A stretch of 64,000 bases of DNA from Thalassobius sp047123305 (GCF_047123305.1 NZ_CP138918.1:3658001-3722000); one strand, 5' to 3'. Counted from the stretch's first letter, positions 8,282 to 17,224 are shown. Notes: generated by a model not told the origin, from the letters alone. Made by a program: numbers and translations.

Positions 8282-8297
8282 TGGCACGGAAGATGCA
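8282..8297 (+). promoter_or_regulatory. Sigma-54 promoter of the 8330-9843 gene pair
   Basis: TGGCACGGAAGATGCA, with GG and GC in register. It is 33 bases upstream of the first gene and shares the spacer with the divergent FliA-type site at 8215. Confidence 0.8.
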
Positions 8298-8329
8298 CTT
8301 CTATCAGCAAGAGATTACGGAGTGGTTGC

Positions 8330-9073
8330 ATGAGCACCGAAAGCCCAGACATTCAGGAGGCGATTAAAATCGCCCTCGCCTCAGCTGATACCGCCGGTGA
8401 TGCGGCTGTTATGGCTGAGAAACAAGCCAATTCCATGTCCAACAAGGCCGAATGGGTCGACCGCAAGCTGGTGCCCTTTGGCATCGGGGGACTGGTGGCC
8501 GTGACGCTCTGCGCCGGTCTGAGCGGTTTGGTTTACTTCCGCACCCTCAGCGATCTGCGCACCGCGAGGGACACCCATGTCGAAGCGCTGCACCTGTTTT
8601 CCCAGCATGTCACCACGTTGCAGGAAACCGTGGCCAAGGCAGAGATGATGATTGAATCTCAAGCCGGCGAAAAGGTCGAACTTGCTGCCGCTCTAGACGG
8701 GATCACCAAGCGGATCGCCACGATGGAAGGGCAGATCAAGGAAAGCTCTGACGTCACAATGGCGGCGCTTGGCACCGGCCCCGATGGCTTTGCGGCCCGT
8801 CTGGCAGAAACGATGGACCCGCGGGTGGACGCCATTCGCGATGAGGTGATGGGTGGCATGTCCGACCTGCATCTGGCGCTCAGCCAGAAACTATCGGCGC
8901 TGGCCAACCAGTTGACGGCCGCAGCCGCCAAACCCAAGGCCCAGACCTTTGCGGACGCCAAGGAAAAGACCAAACCGACGCCGAAACCACGCACCGCCAG
9001 CAAACCAAAGGCGCGGCCTTCTACCACGAAGAAAACCTCTTCGAACGCGTCGAACCCCTTCAGCTTCCCCTAA
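8330..9073 (+). CDS. Unknown membrane-anchored coiled-coil protein of the sigma-54 regulon
   Basis: 247 residues, not recognised. Residues 1-45 are cytosolic; one membrane segment spans about 46-68 (FGIGGLVAVTLCAGLSGLVYF); 70-205 is a long predicted helix with heptad-like pattern (LQETVAKAEMMIES, LDGITKRIATMEGQ); 205-247 is a Lys/Pro/Thr-rich basic tail. The start at 8330 has GGAG seven bases upstream. It is co-transcribed with the next gene (20 bases apart) from a good sigma-54 promoter, so it is very likely a flagellar accessory. The single-pass plus basic-tail layout might suit a motor-associated or peptidoglycan-facing protein, but this is a guess. Confidence 0.78.
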   Translation: MSTESPDIQEAIKIALASADTAGDAAVMAEKQANSMSNKAEWVDRKLVPFGIGGLVAVTLCAGLSGLVYFRTLSDLRTARDTHVEALHLFSQHVTTLQETVAKAEMMIESQAGEKVELAAALDGITKRIATMEGQIKESSDVTMAALGTGPDGFAARLAETMDPRVDAIRDEVMGGMSDLHLALSQKLSALANQLTAAAAKPKAQTFADAKEKTKPTPKPRTASKPKARPSTTKKTSSNASNPFSFP

Positions 9074-9093
9074 TCTGAGGCTCAGCCAGCATT

Positions 9094-9843
9094 ATGATGA
9101 ACCTGCGCACCCCGGTCCCGCCACCAGAACCCACTGAGATTCATATGGAATTGCAGAAGGTAGGCGCGGCAGGACAGTCTCTTGGCCTGCGCCCTGGCGA
9201 CAAGCTGGTGGGGCTGGACGGGGAACCGTTCACCGGTGGCGCCAAAGAGCTGCGGGCCAGGTTTTCCGCAATGGAAACCAAGCGGGTTGCGATGCATTTT
9301 CAACGGGCCGATGTGGATCTGACCGTGATCTCTGTGACGCCCAAGCTGGGCCGCTGGATGCCCTGCCCCGTTGCGGGCGAACCGCATGTGCCAAAGCTCA
9401 GTGCCGATCAGCTCGACAACTGGGAGATCCTGCGCAGCCGCGATGGCAGCTACGATCTGTTCCGGCATCGCTCCTCGCCGCTGGTGTGGCTGATAACGCC
9501 GCTGTGGCTGGCGCAGATGCGTCTGTGGCCCCACCTGGCCGCGTTCTTTGGCATGGTCTGTGTCGGCTACCCTGTCGGCCTATGGATGTGTGCTGCGCTG
9601 TGGGGACTGGGATCTTATTACGTGAAGAAAAACTACCTGCAGGTGATCCGGGCAGACCGTGTGTCCCGCGGCATGTTCCCCTTTGCGGTGATTGCTGCGC
9701 CAGGTGAGATGAACGCCCATGCCACCTATCTGGCAATGCAGCCGGATGACAAATTTGCCTTCGGCACCATCATCCTGCAGAACCAGAAACCCGCCGAAGC
9801 CGATCTGCAGGATGAAGACGATTACGACTACGCTGCCGCCTAA
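9094..9843 (+). CDS. PDZ-like membrane protein of unknown function
   Basis: 249 residues. Residues 15-80 resemble a PDZ core (AAGQSLGLRPGDKLVGLDGEP), residues 95-140 are soluble, and two membrane segments follow (about 134-150, PLVWLITPLWLAQ, and 152-185, FFGMVCVGYPVGLWMCAALW). The tail is acidic (AEADLQDEDDYDYAAA). It is the second gene of the sigma-54 operon starting at 8330. PDZ domains usually bind protein C-termini; here the partner is unknown. No protease motif is visible. Confidence 0.72.
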   Translation: MMNLRTPVPPPEPTEIHMELQKVGAAGQSLGLRPGDKLVGLDGEPFTGGAKELRARFSAMETKRVAMHFQRADVDLTVISVTPKLGRWMPCPVAGEPHVPKLSADQLDNWEILRSRDGSYDLFRHRSSPLVWLITPLWLAQMRLWPHLAAFFGMVCVGYPVGLWMCAALWGLGSYYVKKNYLQVIRADRVSRGMFPFAVIAAPGEMNAHATYLAMQPDDKFAFGTIILQNQKPAEADLQDEDDYDYAAA

Positions 9844-9894
9844 GGGCAGCGTTCCCCCTGCCCCAACCCCAAGTTTCCATTGGACAAAAAGAAA

Positions 9895-9920
9895 GCGGAG
9901 ACCGGCCCACCGATCTCCGC
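9895..9920 (-). terminator. Terminator of rpoN
   Basis: Stem GCGGAGA / TCTCCGC with a 12-base loop; on the minus strand followed by TTTCTTTTTG. It lies between the converging 9094 gene and rpoN. Confidence 0.7.
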
Positions 9921-9974
9921 CATGCTGGTCGGAATGTCCCTAAACCCCCAGCGTTTGCCCACCTAAGTGATCTG

Positions 9975-11306
9975 TTAGCTTGCCTGCAGCAGCGCATTGC
10001 GACGACGCTGGAAGGACGAAGGAATTTTCAGGATGTCGCGGTATTTGGCGACGGTCCGGCGGGCCAGGTGGGTGCCCTCTTTGGTGATGATCTTGGCGAT
10101 AGCATCGTCGCTCAAGGGGCGGGCTGCATCCTCTTCACGCACCAACTGCTGAATGCGGTGACGCACGGCTGCGGCGCTTTCGCCCTCGTCGCCTTCCTCT
10201 TTGCGCAGGCTGGCAGAGAAGAGATATTTCAGCGGGAAAGTGCCCTGTGGAGTCTGCATCAACAGATCGGTGGTGACTCGGCTGACCGTGCTTTCATGCA
10301 CGCCAATCGCCTCGGCCACGTCTTTCAGCGTCATCGGTGTCAGGCCGGCGGGGCCTTTTTCCATGAAACCGGACTGACGGCGCAGGATTTCGGCGCCAAC
10401 GGCCAGGGTGGTCTGGTTGCGATGCGCCACGGCGCGGCGCAGCCACAGGGCCACAGACAGGGTGTCGTTGACATAGTCGCCATGGGCAGGTTTCAGCTGC
10501 GCGGCGCTCTTTTCATTGACCAGAACGCTCGGCAGGGTCGATTTGTTCAGCTCTACCTGCCAGCCTTCTTCGCCTTTGGACACCAGCAGATCAGGGGCAC
10601 GCTGCGGCGTCACCGGACCGTTGAAATCCGCACCCGGCTTCGGGTTCAGGCTGCGCAGCAGTTTCAGGGCGGGACGCAGTTCATCCATGTCGCAACCGCA
10701 GGCCCGCATCAGACCTTTGAGGTCAGCGGCGGCCAGCTTCGGCAGGTTGTCCAGAAGAGCGGCAAAAATCGGGGTCATCAGATCCTGATCTTCGGCCTGC
10801 AGCTTCAGGCATTCGGCCAACGAGCGGGCAAAAAGACCCGAAGGTTCAACCTGTTGCACACGCTCCAGCCAGTCTTCGGCTTCTTCCATCGACAGGCCCA
10901 GGCGGAACGCCAGCGCCTCCAGATCTTCGCCCAGCCAGCCGCTGGGTTCCAGAGCTTCCAGGAAGACATCAGCGATCATGCGGTCGCTGTTTTCCGGGAA
11001 AAGCATGTCGAACTGGGCCGAAACATGGGCATAAAGAGAAAGGTCGTGTTCGGCGATCCGGGCCAGCATATCGCCCTGATCCGCGCCTGCCCCACCCGAC
11101 CGGCTGCCGATGCCGCGCATCGAGGTCTGGCCGTCAGTTCCTGGGCCCGCTTTCACGTCCACGAAAGGATTGTCTTCTGCTTCACTCTCAATAACCGAGT
11201 GCAGATCCACGTTGCTGTACTGAAGCAAGCAAATCGCTTTCTGCAATTGCGCCGTCATAACGATCGATTGGCGCTGACCCAGGTGTTGTACTGTTGAAAT
11301 TTGCAT
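9975..11306 (-). CDS. rpoN: RpoN, sigma-54 factor (flagellar)
   Basis: 443 residues. Region I is LGQRQSIVMTAQLQKAICLL with an acidic stretch after it; the core-binding region is central; the HTH (MTLKDVAEAIGVHESTVSRV) precedes the RpoN box LARRTVAKYRD near the C-terminus (about 417-427), which reads the -24 element. The start is ATG 11306 rather than the upstream ATGs, because AAGGAG is six bases before it and the protein then begins at region I. R. sphaeroides has a dedicated flagellar RpoN2; the location inside this island argues for the same specialisation. A 14-bp palindrome overlaps its ribosome binding site. Confidence 0.95.
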   Translation of the reverse strand: MQISTVQHLGQRQSIVMTAQLQKAICLLQYSNVDLHSVIESEAEDNPFVDVKAGPGTDGQTSMRGIGSRSGGAGADQGDMLARIAEHDLSLYAHVSAQFDMLFPENSDRMIADVFLEALEPSGWLGEDLEALAFRLGLSMEEAEDWLERVQQVEPSGLFARSLAECLKLQAEDQDLMTPIFAALLDNLPKLAAADLKGLMRACGCDMDELRPALKLLRSLNPKPGADFNGPVTPQRAPDLLVSKGEEGWQVELNKSTLPSVLVNEKSAAQLKPAHGDYVNDTLSVALWLRRAVAHRNQTTLAVGAEILRRQSGFMEKGPAGLTPMTLKDVAEAIGVHESTVSRVTTDLLMQTPQGTFPLKYLFSASLRKEEGDEGESAAAVRHRIQQLVREEDAARPLSDDAIAKIITKEGTHLARRTVAKYRDILKIPSSFQRRRNALLQAS

Positions 11307-11314
11307 GAGCATCT

Positions 11315-11328
11315 CCTTGTCGACAAGG
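11315..11328. repeat. Perfect palindrome over the rpoN ribosome binding site
   Basis: CCTTGTCGACAAGG. The AAGG core of the rpoN Shine-Dalgarno lies in one arm. Confidence 0.85.
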
Positions 11329-11429
11329 ATGCTCTCCATTTTAGCCCCAAACAATGTAAAACGTTTGACTTCACCTTCAGGAGGTATAACAGACGAAAGT
11401 ATGGGTCTCTAAGCCATTGAAAAACAAAG

Positions 11430-11453
11430 AAACCGGCGTCGAAACGCCGGTTT
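11430..11453 (-). terminator. Terminator of the flagellin gene
   Basis: Perfect 10-bp stem AAACCGGCGT / ACGCCGGTTT with a four-base loop; minus strand continues CTTTGTTTTTC. It isolates the flagellin transcript from rpoN. Confidence 0.88.
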
Positions 11454-11489
11454 CCTGTCACGGTGTCAGTTTCCTGACGCCAGATCTTA

Positions 11490-12983
11490 TTAACCACGGA
11501 GCAGCTGCATAACGTTCTGCTGCGAGGAGTTGGCCTGGGCCAGCATCGCGGTGGCGGCCTGCGACAGGATCTTGCCACGTGCCAGCGAGGTCGATTCCTG
11601 GGCGAAGTCTGCGTCCCGGATCCCCGAACGTGCAGCTTCCACGTTAACGGTGATGTTGGTCAGGTTCGAGATGGTGCTGTCCAGACGGTTGGAAACCGCA
11701 CCCAGATCCGAACGAGACTGGTTGATCTTCTGCAGAGCCACGTCGATGGTCTTAATCGCTTTCGAAGCACCCGACGCGGTGGTCAGGTCGATCGAGGCAA
11801 CGCTGTCCAGCGCGGAGCTGTTAGCAGCTGCACCCAGATGCTCGGTACCGTCGGTCGCAGCGTTGTCAGTACCAACCGAGAAACCTTTGGTCGAGGTCAT
11901 CTCAACCTGACCGGTGATCACTGCCGAGGTAACGGCCGAAGTGGTGTCCGTCAGGGTAACGGCCGGGGTGGCTGCGGCGGTGACACCGTCAGATTCCAGC
12001 GCGGTGACGGTCATGGTGGTGTCGTTGACGCCGGTGTCATAGCCGGTCAGTTCGATGTTTGCACCGGTCGAGTCGCTCAGGATGATTTCACCGTTGCTCG
12101 AACCCATGGTCGCCGAAACGCCGGTCTGACCTGCCTGGGTGTTGATCGCATCCCGCAGACCACGAAGGTCGTTGGTGTCGGAGATGTTCACGTTCCCGAT
12201 CGAGGTGCCGTTCACTTCAAAGGTTACGGTCGATGCGGCCGAGAAGCCGGACAGTTTCGCTTTGGAAACCGCGGTGGCTTCAACACCGGTCGCAGCCGAG
12301 GACGAGTTGATTTCGTCTGCCAGCGATTTCGCCGACTGCGAAGCGGTGGTGGTGATGGCTGCCGAACCGGCGTGACCTGTTACGGTCAGAACCGCGCCAC
12401 CTGCAATTTCCGATACGGCCGAACCTGCCGCTGCGGTGCCGCCGAAGGCGTTAACCAGCGACTTAACAGTGTGGGCACCGATGTCGGTTGCAGCCGCGCT
12501 GTCCACGTCGATGTTCATTACCTGACCGGCGTCTGCACCAATCTGCAGCTGTTTACCGGTGAAGGAACCGTCGAGGATTTTCATGCCGTTGAAGGTGGTG
12601 TCTTTCGCAACACGGTTGATCTCGGTGATCAGCTGGGTGCCTTCCGCCGCGAGGTTGTTCCGGTCCGAAGCAGTGTTCGTGTCGTTCGAGGACTGAACAG
12701 ACAGTTCACGCAGACGCTGCAGCATGTTCGAGATTTCGACGTGCGCACCTTCGGTGGTGTCCACCAGGTTCTTACCGTCGGTGGCGTTGCGAACCGCTTG
12801 GCTCAGACCTTTAATCTGTGCGGTCATCTTTTCCGAGATGGCCATGCCGGCTGCGTCGTCCGCTGCGGAGTTGATCCGCAGGCCCGAGGAAAGTCGCTCC
12901 ATCGAGGTCGAGGTTTCCATGTTTACGCGGGTCATCGTCGCTTGTGCCGACAGCGCGCCAATATTGGTGTTAATAGTAGTCAT
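11490..12983 (-). CDS. fliC: Flagellin
   Basis: 497 residues. The N-terminal D0/D1 (INTNIGALSAQATMTRVN, ERLSSGLRINSAADDAAGMAIS) and C-terminal D1/D0 (DLGAVSNRLDSTISNLTNIT, DADFAQESTSLARGKILSQ, LAQANSSQQNVMQLLRG) are canonical. The middle (about 170-410) is a Thr/Ser/Ala-rich variable surface region. The start at 12983 has AAGGAG six bases upstream; the longer reading frame begins in the promoter. It is the only flagellin in the window. The nearest promoter motif is a FliA-type site at 13038-13063. Confidence 0.97.
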   Translation of the reverse strand: MTTINTNIGALSAQATMTRVNMETSTSMERLSSGLRINSAADDAAGMAISEKMTAQIKGLSQAVRNATDGKNLVDTTEGAHVEISNMLQRLRELSVQSSNDTNTASDRNNLAAEGTQLITEINRVAKDTTFNGMKILDGSFTGKQLQIGADAGQVMNIDVDSAAATDIGAHTVKSLVNAFGGTAAAGSAVSEIAGGAVLTVTGHAGSAAITTTASQSAKSLADEINSSSAATGVEATAVSKAKLSGFSAASTVTFEVNGTSIGNVNISDTNDLRGLRDAINTQAGQTGVSATMGSSNGEIILSDSTGANIELTGYDTGVNDTTMTVTALESDGVTAAATPAVTLTDTTSAVTSAVITGQVEMTSTKGFSVGTDNAATDGTEHLGAAANSSALDSVASIDLTTASGASKAIKTIDVALQKINQSRSDLGAVSNRLDSTISNLTNITVNVEAARSGIRDADFAQESTSLARGKILSQAATAMLAQANSSQQNVMQLLRG

Positions 12984-13037
12984 GGCCGTCTCCTTGGCTG
13001 AGGTAGTTGTTTCTGCGCTGTGTTGCGCTTGAATTAG

Positions 13038-13063
13038 AGAACGTCGCCCTGAAAAAAAGTTTA
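13038..13063 (-). promoter_or_regulatory. Candidate FliA promoter of flagellin
   Basis: Minus strand reads TAAACTTT, 10 bases, GACGTTCT. The spacer is one base shorter than in flgM/fliD/MCP sites; the -10 resembles that before fliS (GCCGTTCT). Confidence 0.42.
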
Positions 13064-13193
13064 AAGAAAAGCGCAAGAAACCCACTTAGATACTGTTTTT
13101 AAACGATTTATTTTTGTTGACCTGTGGATAACACAATAATCGAGGTTTGATTTTCCTATATATATGTATGCGGATTTGCCTGGTTTGGGCGTT

Positions 13194-13209
13194 TGGTACG
13201 GCTCTTGCA
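13194..13209 (+). promoter_or_regulatory. Sigma-54 promoter of the stator genes
   Basis: TGGTACGGCTCTTGCA: one mismatch (T for C) in TGGCACG, perfect -12. The ATG of the stator gene is 34 bases downstream. Confidence 0.82.
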
Positions 13210-13242
13210 GACCCCGTCTCGTATAGTGACTGGAGCAAAACC

Positions 13243-14004
13243 ATGGATCTCGCATCCCTTATCGGCCTCCTGGGGGCCCTGGGCATGATCGCAGGCTCGA
13301 TGATCGCCGCTGGCGGTCTCGGGCCCTTCGTCGATGTCCCCTCCCTTCTTATTGTGTTCGGCGGCTCGTTCTTTGCCGTGATGTTCACCGCCCCGATGGG
13401 CACCTTCCTCGGCAGCTTCGGCTCGATGGCGAAAGCTTTCATGCCAAAAGCGCCCAAGCACCCTGCCCTTGTGGAAACCATGGTCGAACTGTCGGACCTG
13501 GCCCGCAAGGAAGGCATGATGGCGCTTGAGAGCAAGGAGGTGCCTGACAAGTTTTTTGAGAAAGGTCTGCAGATGCTGGTCGATGGCTCGGATGAGTCAA
13601 AGATGGTCAAGCAGATGGAGCAAGAGATCAAATCCATGAAGACGCGTCATGAGAATGCGCAGAACGTGGTGAAGTCCTGGATCGACATCGCCCCGGCGAT
13701 GGGGATGATCGGGACCCTGATCGGTCTGGTGCAGATGCTTGGCAACATGTCCGACCCCAAGGCGATTGGCCCGGCGATGGCGGTTGCGTTGTTGACCACT
13801 CTTTATGGTGCGTTTCTGGCCAACGTGATCTTTGGCCCGATCCTGGCCAAGCTGGAAGTCTACAGCGCCGACGAGGTGATCTACCGCGAATTGGTGGTCG
13901 AAGGTCTGCGCAACATTGCCCGCGGTGAAAGCGGTCGCAATGTTCAGGACCAGATGGTGGCCGCCCTGCCGCCGAAAGTCGCCGCGAAAATGTTGGCGGC
14001 CTAG
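13243..14004 (+). CDS. motA: PomA/MotA-type stator subunit
   Basis: 253 residues, the length of Vibrio PomA. Four membrane segments: two near the N-terminus (LIGLLGALGMIAGSMIA, SLLIVFGGSFFAVMF) and two after the cytoplasmic loop. The pore segments read APAMGMIGTLIGL and IGPAMAVALLTTLYGA and resemble PomA more than E. coli MotA. Thr158 and Thr186 fall at the same numbers as the PomA residues tied to sodium selectivity. ATG 13243 is chosen over upstream codons because GGAG is seven bases before it and because the longer frame would include the sigma-54 promoter. It pairs with the next gene. Confidence 0.92.
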   Translation: MDLASLIGLLGALGMIAGSMIAAGGLGPFVDVPSLLIVFGGSFFAVMFTAPMGTFLGSFGSMAKAFMPKAPKHPALVETMVELSDLARKEGMMALESKEVPDKFFEKGLQMLVDGSDESKMVKQMEQEIKSMKTRHENAQNVVKSWIDIAPAMGMIGTLIGLVQMLGNMSDPKAIGPAMAVALLTTLYGAFLANVIFGPILAKLEVYSADEVIYRELVVEGLRNIARGESGRNVQDQMVAALPPKVAAKMLAA

Positions 14005-14087
14005 CGCCGCCAGCCTCCCCAGTCACCGTACAGCCCCCGGCCCCAATCCGCCCCTCAAGCTGAGCCCCTTATAATAAGGCACAGAAC

Positions 14088-15464
14088 ATGGCTAAAAAAC
14101 CGATCCCCATTCCCATCGTCCCCATTGAGGAGCCGAAACAGGAAGAACCGCCAAAGTGCCCGCCGGTGGGCGCGCCGGCGTGGATGGCCACTTTTGCCGA
14201 CATCGCGATCCTGCTGATGGCGTTCTTTGTGCTTATTCTGTCCTTTGCGGAATTCAACCAGCCCAAATTCAAAATGATCGCCGGCTCGCTGCGCGAAAGC
14301 TTTGGTGTGCAGCGTGACATTCCGGTGGTGGAACAGCCGCGCGGCACCACGGTGCTAGAGCTGAAGTTCTCGCCCTCGCAGGAACCCTCGATCTCTAAAA
14401 CGATCACTCAGGACACCACCACAACGGAACAGCCAAAAATCCGCTCTGATGTGTCGGATCAGCAGAAACGTGCGGACCACGACCAGAAACAGGAATCCGA
14501 TCAGAACCAGAAGAGCGAAGAAGAAAAGCGTGAGGAAATGCGCCGCGAGCTGGCGGAACTGCTGAAGAAAGCGCTGCAACAGGGGGAGCTGACCGCCAAA
14601 GTCGAAGGCGAACAGGTGGTGCTGGATTATGAACCCTCCTCGGACACGCCGGGATCGCTGGATCAGGCGGGTATGAACAATGAGTTCCAACAGCAGAACG
14701 GCAGCGAAGACCGGATGGGCCAGAAGATGGGCTCGGACGATCAACAGGACGGCATGCCGCAGATCGACCCGCTGACTGGCCTGCCCCGCAATGGGGATTC
14801 GGGCGGGATGCCGCAGGACACCCTGTCCAATGGTCTGCCGCAGATGGCGGAAATGGACACCGCCAACCCCTCGCAGGAACTCAGCGAAGAAGAGCTGATG
14901 GCGGAACTGATCCAGAAACTAAACGATGTGGCCCAGAACGCGCTGGAGGCTGACACCGATGGCGATGGTGCTGCCGAAGGCGCCGCCAATCATCCCGAAG
15001 GCATCGACGGCGAATCCAAAGCCGCCATTGCCTCGGACAAACTGGCCGTGGCGCTGCGCCGCGAGCTGGGCGAAGGTCTGGTGCAGGTCGAACAACGTGA
15101 TGGCAAGGTCTTTGTCACCGTCGGCGCGGGCGGGGCTTTCCCCTCTGGCACGGCGGATCTGACGCAAGACGCCCGCGACATCATGGACCGCATCGCCTTT
15201 GCCGCCATGAATGAGGCCTCCTCGATCACCGTCACCGGACACACTGATGACGTGCCGCTCTCAGCAGGCTCACAGTTCCGCGACAACTGGGGGCTGGCAG
15301 CGGCCCGCTCGGCCTCGGTGGTGCGGGAACTGGCTGGGTCCGGTCTGATCGACCCGACCCAGCTGACCGCAACCTCTATGGGCGAAAGCCAACCGGTGGC
15401 CGATAACTCCACCGTTGAAGGTCGGGAACAGAACCGCCGTATCGAAATTGAGATCAGCTATTGA
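14088..15464 (+). CDS. motB: PomB/MotB-type stator subunit with long linker
   Basis: 458 residues, longer than Vibrio PomB (about 315). The N-terminal part (KCPPVGAPAWMATFADIAIL, then AEFNQPKFKMIAGSLRESFGVQ) follows the PomB pattern, with the ion-binding Asp at residue 38 in the single membrane segment. Residues 95-310 are an unusually long acidic, Gln-rich linker (DQKQESDQNQKSEEEKRE, then DPLTGLPRNG, GMPQ repeats and a DTDGDGAAEG stretch). The C-terminal OmpA-like peptidoglycan-binding domain (about 315-458) has TVTGHTDDVPL, SVVRELAGSGL and NRRIEIEIS. It lies 83 bases after motA. Confidence 0.9.
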   Translation: MAKKPIPIPIVPIEEPKQEEPPKCPPVGAPAWMATFADIAILLMAFFVLILSFAEFNQPKFKMIAGSLRESFGVQRDIPVVEQPRGTTVLELKFSPSQEPSISKTITQDTTTTEQPKIRSDVSDQQKRADHDQKQESDQNQKSEEEKREEMRRELAELLKKALQQGELTAKVEGEQVVLDYEPSSDTPGSLDQAGMNNEFQQQNGSEDRMGQKMGSDDQQDGMPQIDPLTGLPRNGDSGGMPQDTLSNGLPQMAEMDTANPSQELSEEELMAELIQKLNDVAQNALEADTDGDGAAEGAANHPEGIDGESKAAIASDKLAVALRRELGEGLVQVEQRDGKVFVTVGAGGAFPSGTADLTQDARDIMDRIAFAAMNEASSITVTGHTDDVPLSAGSQFRDNWGLAAARSASVVRELAGSGLIDPTQLTATSMGESQPVADNSTVEGREQNRRIEIEISY

Positions 15465-15473
15465 TCCCACAGT

Positions 15474-15500
15474 GCCCCTGCCCGTGGGTCGGGCCGGGGC
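15474..15500 (+). terminator. Probable terminator after motB
   Basis: GCCCCTGCCC / GGGCCGGGGC, one internal mismatch, 7-base loop, followed by CTTTAAAC. The U tract is short. Confidence 0.45.
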
Positions 15501-15503
15501 CTT

Positions 15504-15530
15504 TAAACAAAATGACAAACCGGTCGTTTT
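15504..15530 (+). promoter_or_regulatory. Candidate FliA promoter of fliD
   Basis: TAAACAAA, 11 bases, GTCGTTTT, ending 22 bases before the fliD ATG. The -10 differs from the flgM one by one base. Confidence 0.55.
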
Positions 15531-15552
15531 CTAAGGAAACCGGAGAGTAACT

Positions 15553-17220
15553 ATGTCGGATATCCTCTCAGCACTGAACACCAATGGCTCGGGTCTGAAC
15601 ATTTCAGCCCTGGCCAAAGACCTGGCCTCTGCCGAGATCACACCGCGCAAAAACATCATCGAGCGCAAGATGGAAGGCATGGATGTTTCCGTGTCTGCCC
15701 TTGGCGAAGCGCGCCTGAAAATGCAGGAGCTGCAGGATTCTCTGGGCGTGATCACTCGCGATCCGATGTTGCAGACCAAATCCAGCAGCGCCGGTCTGAA
15801 CGCGATTGTTTCGGATGCCACCAAGGTTTCCGCCGGCAGCGAAAGCGTCAATGTGGTTGCCCTGGCCCGCGAACAGGTTCTGGAGTTCAAAGGCTTCCCG
15901 TCGGAAACCGCCACCGTTCAAGGTGGCACCATCACCATCGATTTCGGTGTCTGGACCACAGATGACCCACCGGTGTTCTACGCGGGCGAACGCCCTGGTT
16001 TTGATATGGTTGTGCCCGAAGGTGGCACATTGCAGGATCTCGCGGCGCAGTTTGATGGCATTGCCGGCGTCACCGCTTCGATCATCGATATTGGGGATGG
16101 CACCTTCTCGCTGGGTATCCTTTCGGACACCGGCGGCCAGAACGGCATGCGCTTTACGGTCAACGCCACCGGTGCGGCAGCTGACTTTGCCCTGAGCGAA
16201 CTGGACACCACCACCGACATTGCCACCCACCAGATCCGCGCCGCCTCTGATGCGGTGCTGGAATACAACGGCATCACCGTGTTCCGCGACACCAACAATG
16301 TGGATGATCTGATCGACGGGGTTGAACTGGAACTGCTGGACGTCACCGGCACCGCCGCCACGGTGACAACATCTGTGGACGCCGAAGACATTTTCGCCCG
16401 CGCCGAGGTGTTCATCGCCAAGGTCAACGAAACGCTGGAATGGCTGGACGATCAGACCAGTCGCGGTGTGATCGAAGGCACTGAACCCGGCGCCTTGGCG
16501 GGGGAAACCTCAATCGAAGGCATCAAGAACTCGATCCGCTCTTTCCTGCGCTCGGAAATCGAAGGCTTCGGGGACGGTCCTTCTTACCTGTCAAACTTCG
16601 GCATCTCGATGCAGCGTGACGGCACGCTGGCAATGGAAGAAGACGAGCTGGGCAATGTGATCCTGGAAAAAATCATCGCCGAAGATCCGATGAGCCTCGC
16701 CGCCCTGTTTGAATCCCAGACCACTGCCAGCAACAGCTCTGTCACCGTGGCAGGTCGTCCGCCCAGTGACACCGACAGCGGCAGCTACAAATTTACCCGC
16801 GATCCCGACACCGGTGACGCTTATCTGGGCACCACCAAGCTGACTTCGCTGTTCCCCGGCGTGGGCGTGACCTTCTATCTGGCCGCCTCCGGTCCGATGT
16901 CAGGCGTGTCGCTAACCGTTCCGGACGGCTTGGACGAATTTGACGTCGACTATGGCCGCAATTTCACCAGCAAGTTGATGGAGCGGATTGATGATGCTCT
17001 GGCCTCGGAAAACGCGCTGAGCGCACGAGAAACCGAGCTGCAGGCCTCACTGGCCGAAAGTCAGGAAGATCTGGATGATCTGGACGCAAAATATGCCACT
17101 GTTGAAACCCGTTACCTGGCCAAGTTCACGGCAATGGAACAGATGGTGACGCAGCTCAACAGCACCGGCTCCTATATCCAGGCGCTGCTCGACGCAGAGC
17201 AGGCCGCCGCACGCGGCTAA
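15553..17220 (+). CDS. fliD: FliD, filament cap protein
   Basis: 555 residues. N-terminal LNTNGSGLNISALAKDLASAEITPRKNIIERKM-type cap domain (first part seen at 5-40), the FliD_C region near 330-550 with ANGT-like motifs replaced by FTRDPDTGDAYLG, and a C-terminal coiled coil (ARETELQASLAESQEDLDDLDAKYA) ending YIQALLDAEQAAARG. FliD caps the filament and folds exported flagellin. GGAG eight bases upstream supports the start. The partner chaperone gene fliS is distant (38713-39108) but carries a similar promoter motif. Confidence 0.9.
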   Translation: MSDILSALNTNGSGLNISALAKDLASAEITPRKNIIERKMEGMDVSVSALGEARLKMQELQDSLGVITRDPMLQTKSSSAGLNAIVSDATKVSAGSESVNVVALAREQVLEFKGFPSETATVQGGTITIDFGVWTTDDPPVFYAGERPGFDMVVPEGGTLQDLAAQFDGIAGVTASIIDIGDGTFSLGILSDTGGQNGMRFTVNATGAAADFALSELDTTTDIATHQIRAASDAVLEYNGITVFRDTNNVDDLIDGVELELLDVTGTAATVTTSVDAEDIFARAEVFIAKVNETLEWLDDQTSRGVIEGTEPGALAGETSIEGIKNSIRSFLRSEIEGFGDGPSYLSNFGISMQRDGTLAMEEDELGNVILEKIIAEDPMSLAALFESQTTASNSSVTVAGRPPSDTDSGSYKFTRDPDTGDAYLGTTKLTSLFPGVGVTFYLAASGPMSGVSLTVPDGLDEFDVDYGRNFTSKLMERIDDALASENALSARETELQASLAESQEDLDDLDAKYATVETRYLAKFTAMEQMVTQLNSTGSYIQALLDAEQAAARG

Positions 17221-17224
17221 CCCG

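Noticed and set aside
13071..13092. Sigma-54-like GG...GC (TGGGTTTCTTGCGC on the minus strand) before flagellin
   Set aside because: GG and GC are separated by nine bases instead of ten; sigma-54 spacing is strict. The FliA-type site nearer the gene is preferred.
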